From Clostridium acidisoli DSM 12555 (GTDB taxonomy: Bacteria > Bacillota > Clostridia > Clostridiales > Clostridiaceae): a stretch of 64,000 bases of DNA. Where the stretch lies: positions 434,001 through 498,000 of the forward strand of contig NZ_FWXH01000002.1 in NCBI RefSeq assembly GCF_900176305.1, in the 5' to 3' direction. A program made the translations under genes and the position numbers. The notes below the pieces were generated by a model. That model was given only the letters and a program-made list of their open reading frames with translations, had not been told where the DNA came from and did no database searches. Of the stretch, positions 9,392 to 18,886 are shown piece by piece (the first letter of the stretch is position 1; each line of letters begins with the position of its first letter).

Positions 9392-10033
9392 TTACTTCCA
9401 ATTTAATATCTCTATATTCTCTTTTTTCTTTTTAGAGTTTATAAGGTACGGATGTCCTACAAGTTTAAGTAATGGTAAATCTGAAAGTGAATCTGAGTAC
9501 ATATATGAATTTTTAAAATCAACCTCTATATTTTCTTCTTTTAAAACCTCCATCAATCTTCTCACTTTTTCTTCACCTTTATTGTTTTCTCCAATTATCT
9601 CTCCACTATAATACCCATCAGTAAATTTAAATTTAGTTCCAATAATTTTATCTACTTCTTTAATGTTATATAATTCATTCAAATAAAATTCGGCAGAAGC
9701 TGAAATTAAATATATCTTGCATCCTTCACCTTTAAGTTTTTTCATAGTATCTATGGCATCCACATAAAATATTTTACTTAACCTCTTATCATAAAATTCC
9801 TTCACAAGCTCTTTTAACTCATTCTCATGTATATTTCTAACAAATGACATAAAGTACCTTTTAGCATCTGCTGCGGTCATAAGCCTTATAGCATATAATA
9901 ATGAAGCTCCAAAGCTTTTAGGAATATGCAGTATTAATTTTGGCTTTTTACTTATGAGAAACATAAAAAATTCAAATAATGTTTCTCTCTTTGTTATTGT
10001 ATAATCAACATCAAATATTGCTAATTTCTCCAT
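9392..10033 (-). CDS. HAD-IB family phosphatase (SerB/CicA-like)
   Basis: 213 residues from the ATG at 10033, preferred over an upstream ATG at 10078 because AGAGGAGA lies just before it and the fold begins at once (MEKLAIFDVDYT). Motif I is D8-x-D10-x-T, motif II is LISAS, and motif III/IV is the K (around NNKGEEK) with YSDSLSDLPLL. Helices between motifs I and II form the HAD-IB cap. Likely substrates are small phosphomonoesters such as phosphoserine; not determinable here. It is probably co-transcribed with the downstream aminotransferase. Confidence 0.85.
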   Translation of the reverse strand: MEKLAIFDVDYTITKRETLFEFFMFLISKKPKLILHIPKSFGASLLYAIRLMTAADAKRYFMSFVRNIHENELKELVKEFYDKRLSKIFYVDAIDTMKKLKGEGCKIYLISASAEFYLNELYNIKEVDKIIGTKFKFTDGYYSGEIIGENNKGEEKVRRLMEVLKEENIEVDFKNSYMYSDSLSDLPLLKLVGHPYLINSKKKKENIEILNWK

Positions 10034-10102
10034 AGTATCTTTTCTCCTCTTTATATTATGTATTATTATTATTTCCAAGATTACTACAATTACTATAAAA
10101 TT

Positions 10103-10135
10103 AAAGAGCCGCCTAGTAAACTTTGGCGACTCCTT
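10103..10135 (-). terminator. Terminator of the DUF1292 gene
   Basis: On the minus strand an 11-bp stem (10135-10125 with 10113-10103, two G-U pairs) closes an 11-base loop and is followed by a T-rich tail. It lies 11 bases past the DUF1292 stop codon. Confidence 0.75.
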
Positions 10136-10145
10136 AATAATATTA

Positions 10146-10523
10146 TTATTTTTCTAATGTTGATTCATAGTAAGCAGTTGCCGCTTTAAATTCCTCATCT
10201 TCAGGAACAACGAGTTCTCCCTCATCGCCTTCACCAACTACTTTAAATAAAAACACTGAACCATCTTGTGGGTTTTGTACCAATGCAAATTCTGCATCAT
10301 TATAAGAAAAGCCGTCTATAACTTCACATGGAACTACGTTGCCATGTTCATCTTCTAATTCAACTACAAGTGCTTCATGATCATGTTCTCCACAACCACA
10401 ATCGCATTCGCCATGGCTATGTCCATGTTCTTCTCCGCAGCCACATTCTTCATGATTATGTTCGTGAGTATGTTCTTCTCCACAACCACAACCACAGCTT
10501 ACTGTATTTTCTTTTTCGCTCAT
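10146..10523 (-). CDS. DUF1292 protein with Cys/His-rich metal-binding head
   Basis: 125 residues. The C-terminal part (about 51-125: ALVVELEDEHGNVVPCEVID, then FALVQNPQDGSVFLFKVV) is a DUF1292 domain, a small acidic domain common in clostridia and of unknown function. The first 50 residues are not part of it. They hold 8 cysteines (10, 12, 14, 27, 29, 40, 42, 44) and 9 histidines in three CGC/HxH blocks, a composition typical of metal-storage or metallochaperone tails. The protein is probably cytosolic. It has a good GGAGGTG site and its own terminator, so it is likely monocistronic. Binding of Ni, Zn or Co is inferred from composition only. Confidence 0.75.
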   Translation of the reverse strand: MSEKENTVSCGCGCGEEHTHEHNHEECGCGEEHGHSHGECDCGCGEHDHEALVVELEDEHGNVVPCEVIDGFSYNDAEFALVQNPQDGSVFLFKVVGEGDEGELVVPEDEEFKAATAYYESTLEK

Positions 10524-10637
10524 ATAAATTTACACCTCCATATTTGTGTTATGTTATAATTCTACCCTTAAACTCCAAATAATAAAAGCTTTTTTTTGTT
10601 TTTTTTATTTTTATTTTGTAAAGTAAGGTTTTTTTTC

Positions 10638-10794
10638 GTAACAGTTAGAGATTGCGAAACAAAGACTAAAGAATTCTAGCATAGCTAAAGCTAGATAAAA
10701 AGATTAAAGAAAGCCTTCGGCAATCTTTCATCTTTCTACTCACGTAGCAGAGTAAAAATCTTTAACCAGGTACTTCGCACTTTCTCTATATTAC
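10638..10794 (+). repeat. Interspersed repeat, copy R1 (short form)
   Basis: This 157-bp non-coding segment shares a left module (GATTGCGAAACAAAGACTAAAG through GCCTTCGG) with R2 and with the inverted R3, and a right module (CAATCTTTCATC through TTCGCACTTTCTC). The ends are imperfect inverted repeats (TTAGAGATTGCGAA against TTCGCACTTTCTCTA) inside GTAA...TTAC. It equals R2 with the middle removed: the joint falls at a GG shared by both flanks. It sits directly upstream of the PFOR terminator, between PFOR and the DUF1292 gene. Confidence 0.85.
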
Positions 10795-10796
10795 AA

Positions 10797-10827
10797 AAAA
10801 ATAGAGAAGTAAAACTCCTCTATTTTT
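10797..10827 (-). terminator. Terminator of PFOR 1
   Basis: A 14-bp stem (10827-10814 with 10810-10797 on the minus strand, one G-U pair) closes a 3-base loop. The A/T-rich base supplies a T7 run past the PFOR stop at 10833. The right end of repeat R1 abuts it. Confidence 0.8.
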
Positions 10828-10832
10828 ATTTT

Positions 10833-13800
10833 CTATTTACCAGCTAAAGCTTTGTATCCTGCTAATCTCTCCTTAGCATCTCTTTCAGTTTTAGCATATA
10901 ATTCATCTGCTTGATCTGGGAATGCTTTCTTAAGTGAAGCATATCTTACTTCTCCTAATAAGAATTCTTTAAAGTTACCAGTTGGGTCTTTTGAATCTAA
11001 ACTAAATGGATTCTTTCCTTCTTGTTTAAGCGCTGGGTTAAATCTATAAAGCCCCCAATATCCACAGTCAACGGCTTTCTTAGATTCAAGTTGACTACAA
11101 CCCATGCCGGCTTTTAATCCGTGGTTTATGCATGGAGAATAGGCTATTATTAATGATGGACCTGGATAACTTTCTGCTTCAGCTATAGCTTTAATGGTCT
11201 GATTTTTATCAGCACCCATAGATATTTGTGCAACATACACATATCCATAAGACATAGCCATCATGCCAAGATCTTTTTTCTTAGTCCTTTTACCACTAGC
11301 AGCAAATTGTGCTATTGCAGCTGTTGGAGTTGATTTTGAGGATTGGCCTCCAGTATTCGAATAAACTTCTGTATCAAATACAAATATATTTATATCTTCA
11401 CCTGATGCTAGCACATGGTCTACACCACCGTAACCTATATCGTAAGCCCAACCATCTCCACCGAAAATCCATTGAGATCTCTTAACTAAATATTCTTTTC
11501 CTTCTAATAATTCAGCTACAAATTCATTGTTCTTTTCTGCTTCAAGTAATGGTATAAGTTTATTAGCAGCAGTCCTTGAACCATCAGCTATATCTATATT
11601 GTCTAACCATTCTTTAGCAGCAGCTTTTAACTGTGAACTTACATTTGACTCTACTAATTTAGCAGCGGCACCTGCAAGTCTTTCTCTAATTTGTTTAACA
11701 CCTAAATACATACCCATTCCAAATTCAGCGTTGTCTTCAAATAATGAGTTAGCCCAAGCTGGTCCATGACCTTTGTGATTAGTAGTATAAGGAGTTGCTG
11801 GTGCGCTACCACCCCAGATTGAAGTGCAACCTGTAGCATTAGCAATCATCATTCTGTCCCCGAATAATTGAGTTATAACTTTAGCATATGGAGATTCTCC
11901 ACAACCTGCACAAGCACCACTGAATTCTAGTAGAGGTTTCTCAAATTGGCTACCCTTTACTGTTGTCTTGTTCATTGGGTTTTCTTTGTGTGAAAGCTTT
12001 AATGCATATTCAAAGTTAGTTTGTTCTTTGTATTGAGTTTCAGCAGGTTTCATAACAAGAGCCTTTTCTGGTGCTGGACAAATCTGAGCACAGTTCCCGC
12101 ATCCAGTACAATCTAGTGGAGAAATCTTTATTGCAAAGTTCATTTTTCCAGAAGTTTTAAGTCCCATAGCCGGTTTGCTTGTGAAACCTTCTGGAGCATT
12201 ATTAACCTCTTCCTCTGTTAATAGAAACGGTCTTATAACAGCATGTGGGCATACAAATGAACATTGATTACATTGGATGCACTTATCTACAATCCATTCA
12301 GGAATATTGATAGCAATTCCTCTCTTTTCATAAGCAGCAGTACCATTTGGATAAGTACCATCTTCCATACCATCAAATATACTTACAGGAAGTTTATCTC
12401 CTTCTTGCCTATTCATTGGTTCAAGCATTTCAGTAATGAATTTAGGATTATTCTTTGATGCTGCTGCTTCATCTTTGGCATCTTTCCAGCTCGCTGGAAC
12501 ATCTATTTTAACTATAGCATTAACCCCTAAATCTATAGCATCATGGTTCATTTTAACAACTCTTTCACCTTTTTTGCCATATGAAGTTACAACAGCTTCT
12601 TTTAGGTATTTAACCGCATCTTCTACTGGTATAATGTTTGCAATTTTGAAGAAAGCTGATTGCATAATCATATTGATTCTTCCACCAAGACCTATACCTT
12701 GTGCTATCTTAACAGCATCTAATGTATAGAAGTTAATATTATGGCTAGCAATAAATCTCTTCATTGAAGCTGGTAAATGTTCTTCAACTGCAGCTCTATC
12801 CCATATGCAGTTAAGAAGGAAACTTCCATTATCCTTTAATCCTGCAAGAAGATCATATTTATAAACATAAGATTGGTTATGACATGCTATAAAGTCCGCT
12901 TTGTTTATTAAATAAGGTGACTTGATTGGTGATTTACCGAATCTTAAATGAGACATTGTTATACCACCAGATTTTTTAGAATCATATGCAAAATAACCTT
13001 GAGCGTACATATCTGTATGGTCTCCGATTATTTTAATAGCACTCTTATTAGCACCAACAGTACCATCTGATCCTAATCCCCAGAACTTACAAGCTGTAGT
13101 CCCAACTGGAGTGGTATCAATTTCTTCTCCTCTTTTTAATGAAGTGAAGGTAACATCATCATCGATTGATAATGTAAATCCACTTTTAGGAGATTTTTCA
13201 TTTAAGTTATCATAAACAGCTACGATATCACTTGGCAATGTATCTTTTGATCCTAAACCATATCTTCCACCTACTATAAGTGGCTTCATATCACTGCTGT
13301 AGAATGAAGTTACAACATCTTGATAAAGTGGTTCTCCGTTACTTCCTGGTTCTTTTGTTCTATCAAGAACAGCAATTTTCTTTACAGTTTTAGGTATATA
13401 TTTTAAGAAATGATTTACTGAGAAAGGTCTATACAGATGTACTTTAAGTAAACCTACTTTTTCCCCCTTAGCATTTAAATAATCTATTGTTTCTTCAGTT
13501 GCATCACAGATTGAACCCATAGCTATTATGATTCTTTCAGCATCCTCAGCTCCATAGTAGTTAAATAAATGATATTCTCTCCCAGTTATTTTACTTATTT
13601 CGCCCATGTAGTTTTCAACTATTTCTGGAAGTGCATTGTAATATTTGTTTGACGCTTCTCTTCCTTGGAAGTATACATCAGGATTTTCTGCAGTACCCCT
13701 AGTTACTGGGTGTTCTGGATTTAAAGCATTTTTTCTAAATGCTTTAACAGCGTTCATATCTAATAAAGGTCTTAAATCTTCATAATCCATAACTTCAACT

Positions 13801-14342
13801 TTTTGAATTTCATGGGAAGTTCTAAAACCATCAAAGAAGTTTACAAATGGTACTTTGCCTTTTATTGCAGCTAAATGTGCAATAGCAGATAAATCCATAA
13901 CTTCTTGAACACTGCCTTCTGCGAGAAGGGCAAATCCTGTTTGTCTTGCAGCCATTACATCTTGGTGATCTCCAAATATGTTTAATGCATTTGTAGCTAG
14001 CGCCCTAGCACTTACATGTAAAACTGCGGGTAAAAGTTCTCCAGCCATTTTATACATATTTGGTATCATAAGAAGTAATCCTTGAGAAGCTGTATATGTA
14101 GTTGTAAGAGCTCCTGCTTGAAGTGAACCATGAACCGCACCAGCGGCACCTGCTTCTGATTGCATTTCCATTACCTTAACTGTTTGACCGAATAAATTTT
14201 TTCTTCCTTGTACTGCCCATTCATCAACATGTTCTGCCATTGGTGAAGATGGTGTTATGGGATAGATTGCTGTAACATCAGTAAAAGCATAAGATATATG
14301 AGCTGCTGCAGTGTTTCCATCCATTGTTTTAGTTTTCTTCAC
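10833..14342 (-). CDS. nifJ: Pyruvate:ferredoxin (flavodoxin) oxidoreductase 1
   Basis: 1169 residues, the size of a one-chain PFOR. Domains in order: pyrimidine-binding TPP domain (MDGNTAAAHISYAFTDVTAIYPITPSSPMAEH), transketolase-C-like and EKR-type gamma domains, two [4Fe-4S] motifs (CIQCNQCSFVCP near 690 and CTGCGNCAQICP near 745), then the PP-binding TPP domain with the proximal-cluster cysteines (ACAGCGES, NATGC) and GDGWAYDIGYGG. It converts pyruvate and CoA to acetyl-CoA, CO2 and reduced ferredoxin. The start is GTG, seven bases after GAAAGGGG. It uses AGA for arginine, like its other neighbours and unlike PFOR 2. Confidence 0.97.
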   Translation of the reverse strand: MKKTKTMDGNTAAAHISYAFTDVTAIYPITPSSPMAEHVDEWAVQGRKNLFGQTVKVMEMQSEAGAAGAVHGSLQAGALTTTYTASQGLLLMIPNMYKMAGELLPAVLHVSARALATNALNIFGDHQDVMAARQTGFALLAEGSVQEVMDLSAIAHLAAIKGKVPFVNFFDGFRTSHEIQKVEVMDYEDLRPLLDMNAVKAFRKNALNPEHPVTRGTAENPDVYFQGREASNKYYNALPEIVENYMGEISKITGREYHLFNYYGAEDAERIIIAMGSICDATEETIDYLNAKGEKVGLLKVHLYRPFSVNHFLKYIPKTVKKIAVLDRTKEPGSNGEPLYQDVVTSFYSSDMKPLIVGGRYGLGSKDTLPSDIVAVYDNLNEKSPKSGFTLSIDDDVTFTSLKRGEEIDTTPVGTTACKFWGLGSDGTVGANKSAIKIIGDHTDMYAQGYFAYDSKKSGGITMSHLRFGKSPIKSPYLINKADFIACHNQSYVYKYDLLAGLKDNGSFLLNCIWDRAAVEEHLPASMKRFIASHNINFYTLDAVKIAQGIGLGGRINMIMQSAFFKIANIIPVEDAVKYLKEAVVTSYGKKGERVVKMNHDAIDLGVNAIVKIDVPASWKDAKDEAAASKNNPKFITEMLEPMNRQEGDKLPVSIFDGMEDGTYPNGTAAYEKRGIAINIPEWIVDKCIQCNQCSFVCPHAVIRPFLLTEEEVNNAPEGFTSKPAMGLKTSGKMNFAIKISPLDCTGCGNCAQICPAPEKALVMKPAETQYKEQTNFEYALKLSHKENPMNKTTVKGSQFEKPLLEFSGACAGCGESPYAKVITQLFGDRMMIANATGCTSIWGGSAPATPYTTNHKGHGPAWANSLFEDNAEFGMGMYLGVKQIRERLAGAAAKLVESNVSSQLKAAAKEWLDNIDIADGSRTAANKLIPLLEAEKNNEFVAELLEGKEYLVKRSQWIFGGDGWAYDIGYGGVDHVLASGEDINIFVFDTEVYSNTGGQSSKSTPTAAIAQFAASGKRTKKKDLGMMAMSYGYVYVAQISMGADKNQTIKAIAEAESYPGPSLIIAYSPCINHGLKAGMGCSQLESKKAVDCGYWGLYRFNPALKQEGKNPFSLDSKDPTGNFKEFLLGEVRYASLKKAFPDQADELYAKTERDAKERLAGYKALAGK

Positions 14343-14460
14343 GTAAACCCCTTCTTTCTCATATTTTAATTAACTATAAGCGCTAGCTATAAAAAAATTA
14401 TCACTTTAAATAGTTTAACCATTTTGTAAATAATTATTTTCTTTAGTTTTGAAAAAATAA

Positions 14461-14496
14461 AAAAAGAAGAGCCACATAAAGTGACTCCTCTTTTTT
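14461..14496 (-). terminator. Terminator of PFOR 2
   Basis: On the minus strand a 15-bp stem (14495-14481 with 14475-14461, with G-U pairs) around a 5-base loop ends in TTTTT, eight bases after the PFOR 2 stop. Read-through into PFOR 1 would have to pass it, so the two PFOR genes are probably separate units. Confidence 0.8.
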
Positions 14497-14503
14497 GCAA
14501 CTA

Positions 14504-17500
14504 TTATTTATAAAGTTCTACTAACTTTAATAAGTGTTCATAACGTTCTATTGCAGCTTTCTCGTTTTCACTGAATAATTTTTCAGCACGATCTGGGAAT
14601 GAACGTTTTAAACGACTATAACGTGTTTCATTATTCAAGAATGCTTGATATGATCCATCACCTGGTTTAGATGTAAGTGTAAATGGATTCTTTCCTTCAG
14701 CCTTAAGTTCTGGGTTGAATGAGAATAGATTCCAATATCCAGCTTTTACAGCTGCTTTCATTTCATCTTGACAGTGGTTCATTCCACCTTTAACTCCGTG
14801 AAGTTCACAAGGTGCATATCCTATGATTAATGATGGTCCATTATAAGCTTCTGCTTCAGCAATAGCTTTAAGAGTTTGAGCTTGATTAGCACCAAGAGCG
14901 ATTTGTGCTACATATACGTAACCATAGCTCATAGCTATTTCAGCAAGACTCTTCTTTCCAACTTCTTTACCAGCAGCAGCGAATTGACAAACTTCACCGA
15001 TGTTAGAAGCTTTAGAAGCTTGACCACCTGTATTAGAGTACATTTCTGTATCAAATACCATAACATTTACGTTTTCTCCAGAAGCTAGTACATGGTCAAG
15101 TCCACCGAATCCGATGTCATATGCCCATCCATCTCCACCAAGAATCCATACTGACTTCTTAGCAAGGTACTGTTTCTTCTCAAGAATTTCTTTAGAAAGA
15201 TCACAACCTGCAGCAGCAGATTTTTCAAGTTCAGCTACTAATACATCAACAGTAGAACTGTTTTCTTTTGTGATTTCTTTTGTTTCTATAAATTTGCTAA
15301 CAGCAGCTTTAAGTTCATTAGATGCTTTGTCAGAAGAAGCAACCTTCTCAACCTTAGCTATAACTTGGTCACGAAGAGTCTTCTGTCCAAGATACATACC
15401 AAATCCATGTTCTGCATTATCTTCAAATAATGAGTTAGCCCATGCTGGACCTTTATTTGAATCTTTGTTTACTGTATATGGAGAAGTTGCAGCTGGACCA
15501 CCCCAGATTGAAGAACAACCTGTAGCATTTGAAATATACATGTGTTCACCAAATAATTGTGTAAGTATACGAGCATAAGATGTTTCTGCACAACCTGCAC
15601 AGCTTCCTGAGAACTCAAGAAGTGGTTGATTGAACTGAGAACCCTTAACAGTAGTATCAGCAGGCACTCCAGGTTTCTTACCAACATTTGCAACTAAGTA
15701 ATCAAATACTGGTTGTTCATGTAATTGAGTTTCTTGAGGTACCATTGAAATAGCTTTTGTAGGGCATACTGTAATACATTCTCCACAACCCATACAATCA
15801 AGTGGAGTTACGCTCATTGTAAATTTGTAATCTCCAGCTTTTGGCTTAGTATCAGCAAGCTTGATATTTGAAGGAGCTGCTTTTACTTCGTCTTCGCTAA
15901 GCATAAATGGACGTATTGTAGCATGCGAACATACAAACGCACAATTATTACATTGAATACATTTTTGTGGATCCCATTCTGGAACTAATACAGCAGTACC
16001 ACGTTTTTCATATGCTGCAGCACCTAATTCATATTGTCCATCTGGATTCTCTGAGAATGCAGATACAGGAAGATTGTCACCATCCATAAGTCCGATAGGA
16101 TTCATAAGATCGTTAACCATCTTAACTGTTTCTGGACGACCTGTAAGTTTTGGAGCTGGAGCATCTGCTTTTGGATTCTTCCAAGAAGCTGGAACTTCAA
16201 CTTTATGAACTGCATCTACACCAGCATCAATAGCTTTGTAGTTCATTTCTACAACTGCATCGCCTTTTTTGCCGTAAGATTTCTTAGCAGCAGCTTTCAT
16301 GAATCCAACAGCATCATCAATTGGCATAACATTTGCTAATTTGAAGAATGCAGATTGAAGAATTGTGTTAGTACGTTTACCCATACCAATTTCAATTGCT
16401 TTATCAATAGCATTGATTGTATATAATTGAATGTTGTTATCTGCAATATATTTCTTTGCAGCAGCATTTAATTTAGAATCAAGTTCTTCATCTGACCATT
16501 GACAGTTAATCATGAATATTCCGCCTGGCTTAACATCCTGAACCATCTTGAATCCTTTAACTACATAAGAAGGATTATGACATGCAACAAAATCAGCCTG
16601 ATTTATATAATATGGGCTCTTAATTTGCTTGTCTCCAAAACGAAGATGAGATATTGTTATACCACCAGTCTTCTTAGAATCATATTGGAAATATGCTTGA
16701 ATAAATTTATCTGTGTGATCACCAAGAATCTTTGTAGAATTCTTGTTAGCACCTACAGTACCATCACCACCAAGACCCCAAAATTTACATTCTACTGTAC
16801 CAGGTGCAGATGTAATAGGAGCTGGTTTAACTTCTGGTAAACTTAAGTTAGTAACATCATCTACAATACCAATTGTAAAACGAGACTTAGGAGCATCTTT
16901 TAAAAGTTCAGTATATATAGCAAATACTGATGAAGGTGGAGTATCTTTAGAACCAAGTCCATAACGTCCTGCTGTTAATGTAATATCATGAAGTCCTGCT
17001 TCACGAAGAGTTGTAGCAACATCAAGGTATAATGGATCAGCTAATGCTCCTGGCTCTTTTGTACGGTCAAGAACAGCGATTTTCTTAGCAGTTTTAGGAA
17101 TAACTTTAAGAAGACCATTAGATACCCATGGACGATATAAACGAACTTTAACTAGTCCAACTTTTTCTCCTGCAGCTGTTAAGTAATCAATAACTTCCTC
17201 AGCTACATCACAAATAGATCCCATTGCGATGATGACACGGTCAGCATCTGGAGCTCCATAATAATTGAATAAGTCATAGTTTGTACCAAGTTTTTCATTT
17301 ACTTTAGCCATGTATTTTTCAACTACAGCTGGTAATGCATTGTAAGCTGTGTTAGATGCTTCACGATGTTGGAAGAAAACATCTCCATTTTCATGAGAAC
17401 CACGCATAGCTGGGTGTTCTGGATTTAATGCATGCTCACGGAAAGCTTTAACAGCATCCATATTGCACATTTCTTTAAGATCTGAATAATCCCATTTTTC

Positions 17501-18049
17501 AATTTTTTGAATTTCATGTGATGTACGGAATCCATCAAAGAAATTGATGAAAGGAACTCTTCCTTCAAGTGCAGCAAGATGTGCAACAGGACTTAAGTCC
17601 ATGATTTCTTGAGGATTTGTCTCAGCAAGCATTGCGAAACCTGTTTGACGACAAGCATATACGTCACTATGGTCACCAAAAATGTTAAGTGAATGTGATG
17701 CAACTGTACGTGCAGATACATCAAATACGCAAGGAAGCATTTCACCAGCAATCTTGTACATATTTGGTATCATTAAAAGAAGACCTTGTGAAGCTGTAAA
17801 TGTAGTAGTAAGTGCACCTGCAGCAAGAGAACCGTGAACAGTTCCTGCAGCACCTGCTTCAGACTGCATCTCTACAACTTTAACCTGATTACCGAAAATA
17901 TTTTCCTGACCTGCAGCAGACCACATATCAACACTGTCAGCCATTGGGCTTGATGGTGTAATTGGATAAATACCAGCTACATCAGTGTAAGCATATGCTA
18001 CATGTGCAGCAGCTGTGTTACCATCCATTGATTGTTTAACTCTTGACAT
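14504..18049 (-). CDS. nifJ: Pyruvate:ferredoxin (flavodoxin) oxidoreductase 2
   Basis: 1181 residues from the ATG at 18049, chosen because GGGAGGAAATTTAAT precedes it; an in-frame TTG at 18073 would add eight residues with no ribosome site. The architecture matches PFOR 1: MDGNTAAAHVAYAYTDVAGIYPITPSSPMAD, iron-sulfur motifs CIQCNNCAFVCS and CMGCGECITVCP, proximal-cluster segment SCAGCAETSYARI and NATGC, and GDGWAYDIGFGG. The codon use differs: arginine is mostly CGT here, while PFOR 1 uses AGA. This suggests acquisition from another lineage or different expression pressure. The neighbouring flavodoxin may be its electron acceptor. Confidence 0.96.
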   Translation of the reverse strand: MSRVKQSMDGNTAAAHVAYAYTDVAGIYPITPSSPMADSVDMWSAAGQENIFGNQVKVVEMQSEAGAAGTVHGSLAAGALTTTFTASQGLLLMIPNMYKIAGEMLPCVFDVSARTVASHSLNIFGDHSDVYACRQTGFAMLAETNPQEIMDLSPVAHLAALEGRVPFINFFDGFRTSHEIQKIEKWDYSDLKEMCNMDAVKAFREHALNPEHPAMRGSHENGDVFFQHREASNTAYNALPAVVEKYMAKVNEKLGTNYDLFNYYGAPDADRVIIAMGSICDVAEEVIDYLTAAGEKVGLVKVRLYRPWVSNGLLKVIPKTAKKIAVLDRTKEPGALADPLYLDVATTLREAGLHDITLTAGRYGLGSKDTPPSSVFAIYTELLKDAPKSRFTIGIVDDVTNLSLPEVKPAPITSAPGTVECKFWGLGGDGTVGANKNSTKILGDHTDKFIQAYFQYDSKKTGGITISHLRFGDKQIKSPYYINQADFVACHNPSYVVKGFKMVQDVKPGGIFMINCQWSDEELDSKLNAAAKKYIADNNIQLYTINAIDKAIEIGMGKRTNTILQSAFFKLANVMPIDDAVGFMKAAAKKSYGKKGDAVVEMNYKAIDAGVDAVHKVEVPASWKNPKADAPAPKLTGRPETVKMVNDLMNPIGLMDGDNLPVSAFSENPDGQYELGAAAYEKRGTAVLVPEWDPQKCIQCNNCAFVCSHATIRPFMLSEDEVKAAPSNIKLADTKPKAGDYKFTMSVTPLDCMGCGECITVCPTKAISMVPQETQLHEQPVFDYLVANVGKKPGVPADTTVKGSQFNQPLLEFSGSCAGCAETSYARILTQLFGEHMYISNATGCSSIWGGPAATSPYTVNKDSNKGPAWANSLFEDNAEHGFGMYLGQKTLRDQVIAKVEKVASSDKASNELKAAVSKFIETKEITKENSSTVDVLVAELEKSAAAGCDLSKEILEKKQYLAKKSVWILGGDGWAYDIGFGGLDHVLASGENVNVMVFDTEMYSNTGGQASKASNIGEVCQFAAAGKEVGKKSLAEIAMSYGYVYVAQIALGANQAQTLKAIAEAEAYNGPSLIIGYAPCELHGVKGGMNHCQDEMKAAVKAGYWNLFSFNPELKAEGKNPFTLTSKPGDGSYQAFLNNETRYSRLKRSFPDRAEKLFSENEKAAIERYEHLLKLVELYK

Positions 18050-18126
18050 ATTAAATTTCCTCCCTCGAAGCAATTCTTTAATGATGTTATAAACATCTCC
18101 AGAATTTTAACTTTTAGCTACTTTTA

Positions 18127-18155
18127 TATATATTATAATGTGAAAGTTTTTTCAA
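18127..18155 (-). promoter_or_regulatory. Candidate PFOR 2 promoter
   Basis: On the minus strand TTGAAA (18155-18150) and TATATA (18132-18127) are 17 bases apart. They lie about 80 bases before the PFOR 2 start. A small GATGTT-ATA-AACATC hairpin (18083-18097) falls in the resulting leader. Confidence 0.45.
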
Positions 18156-18304
18156 AATAAATTTTAGAAACTTCCAACACTTAATATACTCTTTTTTGAG
18201 TTAATTTTGCAAAATCTGATAATAAAGCTTAAAGCATTTTATTAAGCAATATCTATTTAATGCTTGTTTTTATGAGCTTTTCCTTCAATTTTATATTTAA
18301 AACA

Positions 18305-18730
18305 TTACTCAGCTAATAATTTGCCTAATTCTTCAGCCTTTTCAAGTTGTTTAGCTGTTGGAGCTTCTTTTACTGCGATACTTCCCTTAACATCAAATTT
18401 TTCATCTTTCATTCTTTGAACCCAATCTACCATGAACTTACCATCGTCCCATCCGTATGATCCAAATAAAACTATTGGCATATTATTTGGCGCAAGTAAT
18501 CTTATTTCATTTATAAAAGGTTCCATCTCTTGTTGCTCTATTTTATTATTATCCATTGATGGACTTCCAAGAGCAACTGCGTCATATTTTGTAATCTCAT
18601 TAGGTTTGATTTCACTAACTAATTTTACTTCTACATCTGCGCCAAGACTTTTTGCTCCGGTTGAGATGTGATCAGCTAATACTTCAACATTTCCCATGTT
18701 ACTCCAATATATTACACCTATTTTCTTCAT
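18305..18730 (-). CDS. Short-chain flavodoxin
   Basis: 141 residues, typical of clostridial flavodoxins. The core alternates beta strands and helices: IGVIYWS, YDAVALGSPSM (the 50s loop) and PIVLFGSYGWDDGKFM (the 90s loop that stacks on FMN). The FMN phosphate loop reads S-N-M-G-N-V rather than the usual S/T-x-T-G-x-T, so two threonines that bind phosphate are changed. Flavodoxins replace ferredoxin as acceptor of PFOR electrons under iron shortage, and this gene lies just upstream of the two PFOR genes. Its own ribosome site is AAGGAAGTG before ATG. Confidence 0.9.
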   Translation of the reverse strand: MKKIGVIYWSNMGNVEVLADHISTGAKSLGADVEVKLVSEIKPNEITKYDAVALGSPSMDNNKIEQQEMEPFINEIRLLAPNNMPIVLFGSYGWDDGKFMVDWVQRMKDEKFDVKGSIAVKEAPTAKQLEKAEELGKLLAE

Positions 18731-18886
18731 ACTTACCCACTTCCTTTTATATCATTATTTAAAATATTAATTGATAATATTTTAACAATTTAATTATAAT
18801 ACTACAATTTGCCTTTTTCAAGATTTAAATTTAAATATAATAGCTATTTCTTGTAATTCTAAATTTTTGATAACACATTTTTTTAT

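Noticed and set aside
10328-10582. 84- and 60-codon plus-strand frames rich in His
   Set aside because: Antisense shadow of the Cys/His-rich head of the DUF1292 gene; low-complexity codons keep the frame open.
15114-15578. 154-codon plus-strand frame
   Set aside because: Antisense to PFOR 2; its length follows from that gene's composition and it has no start signals.
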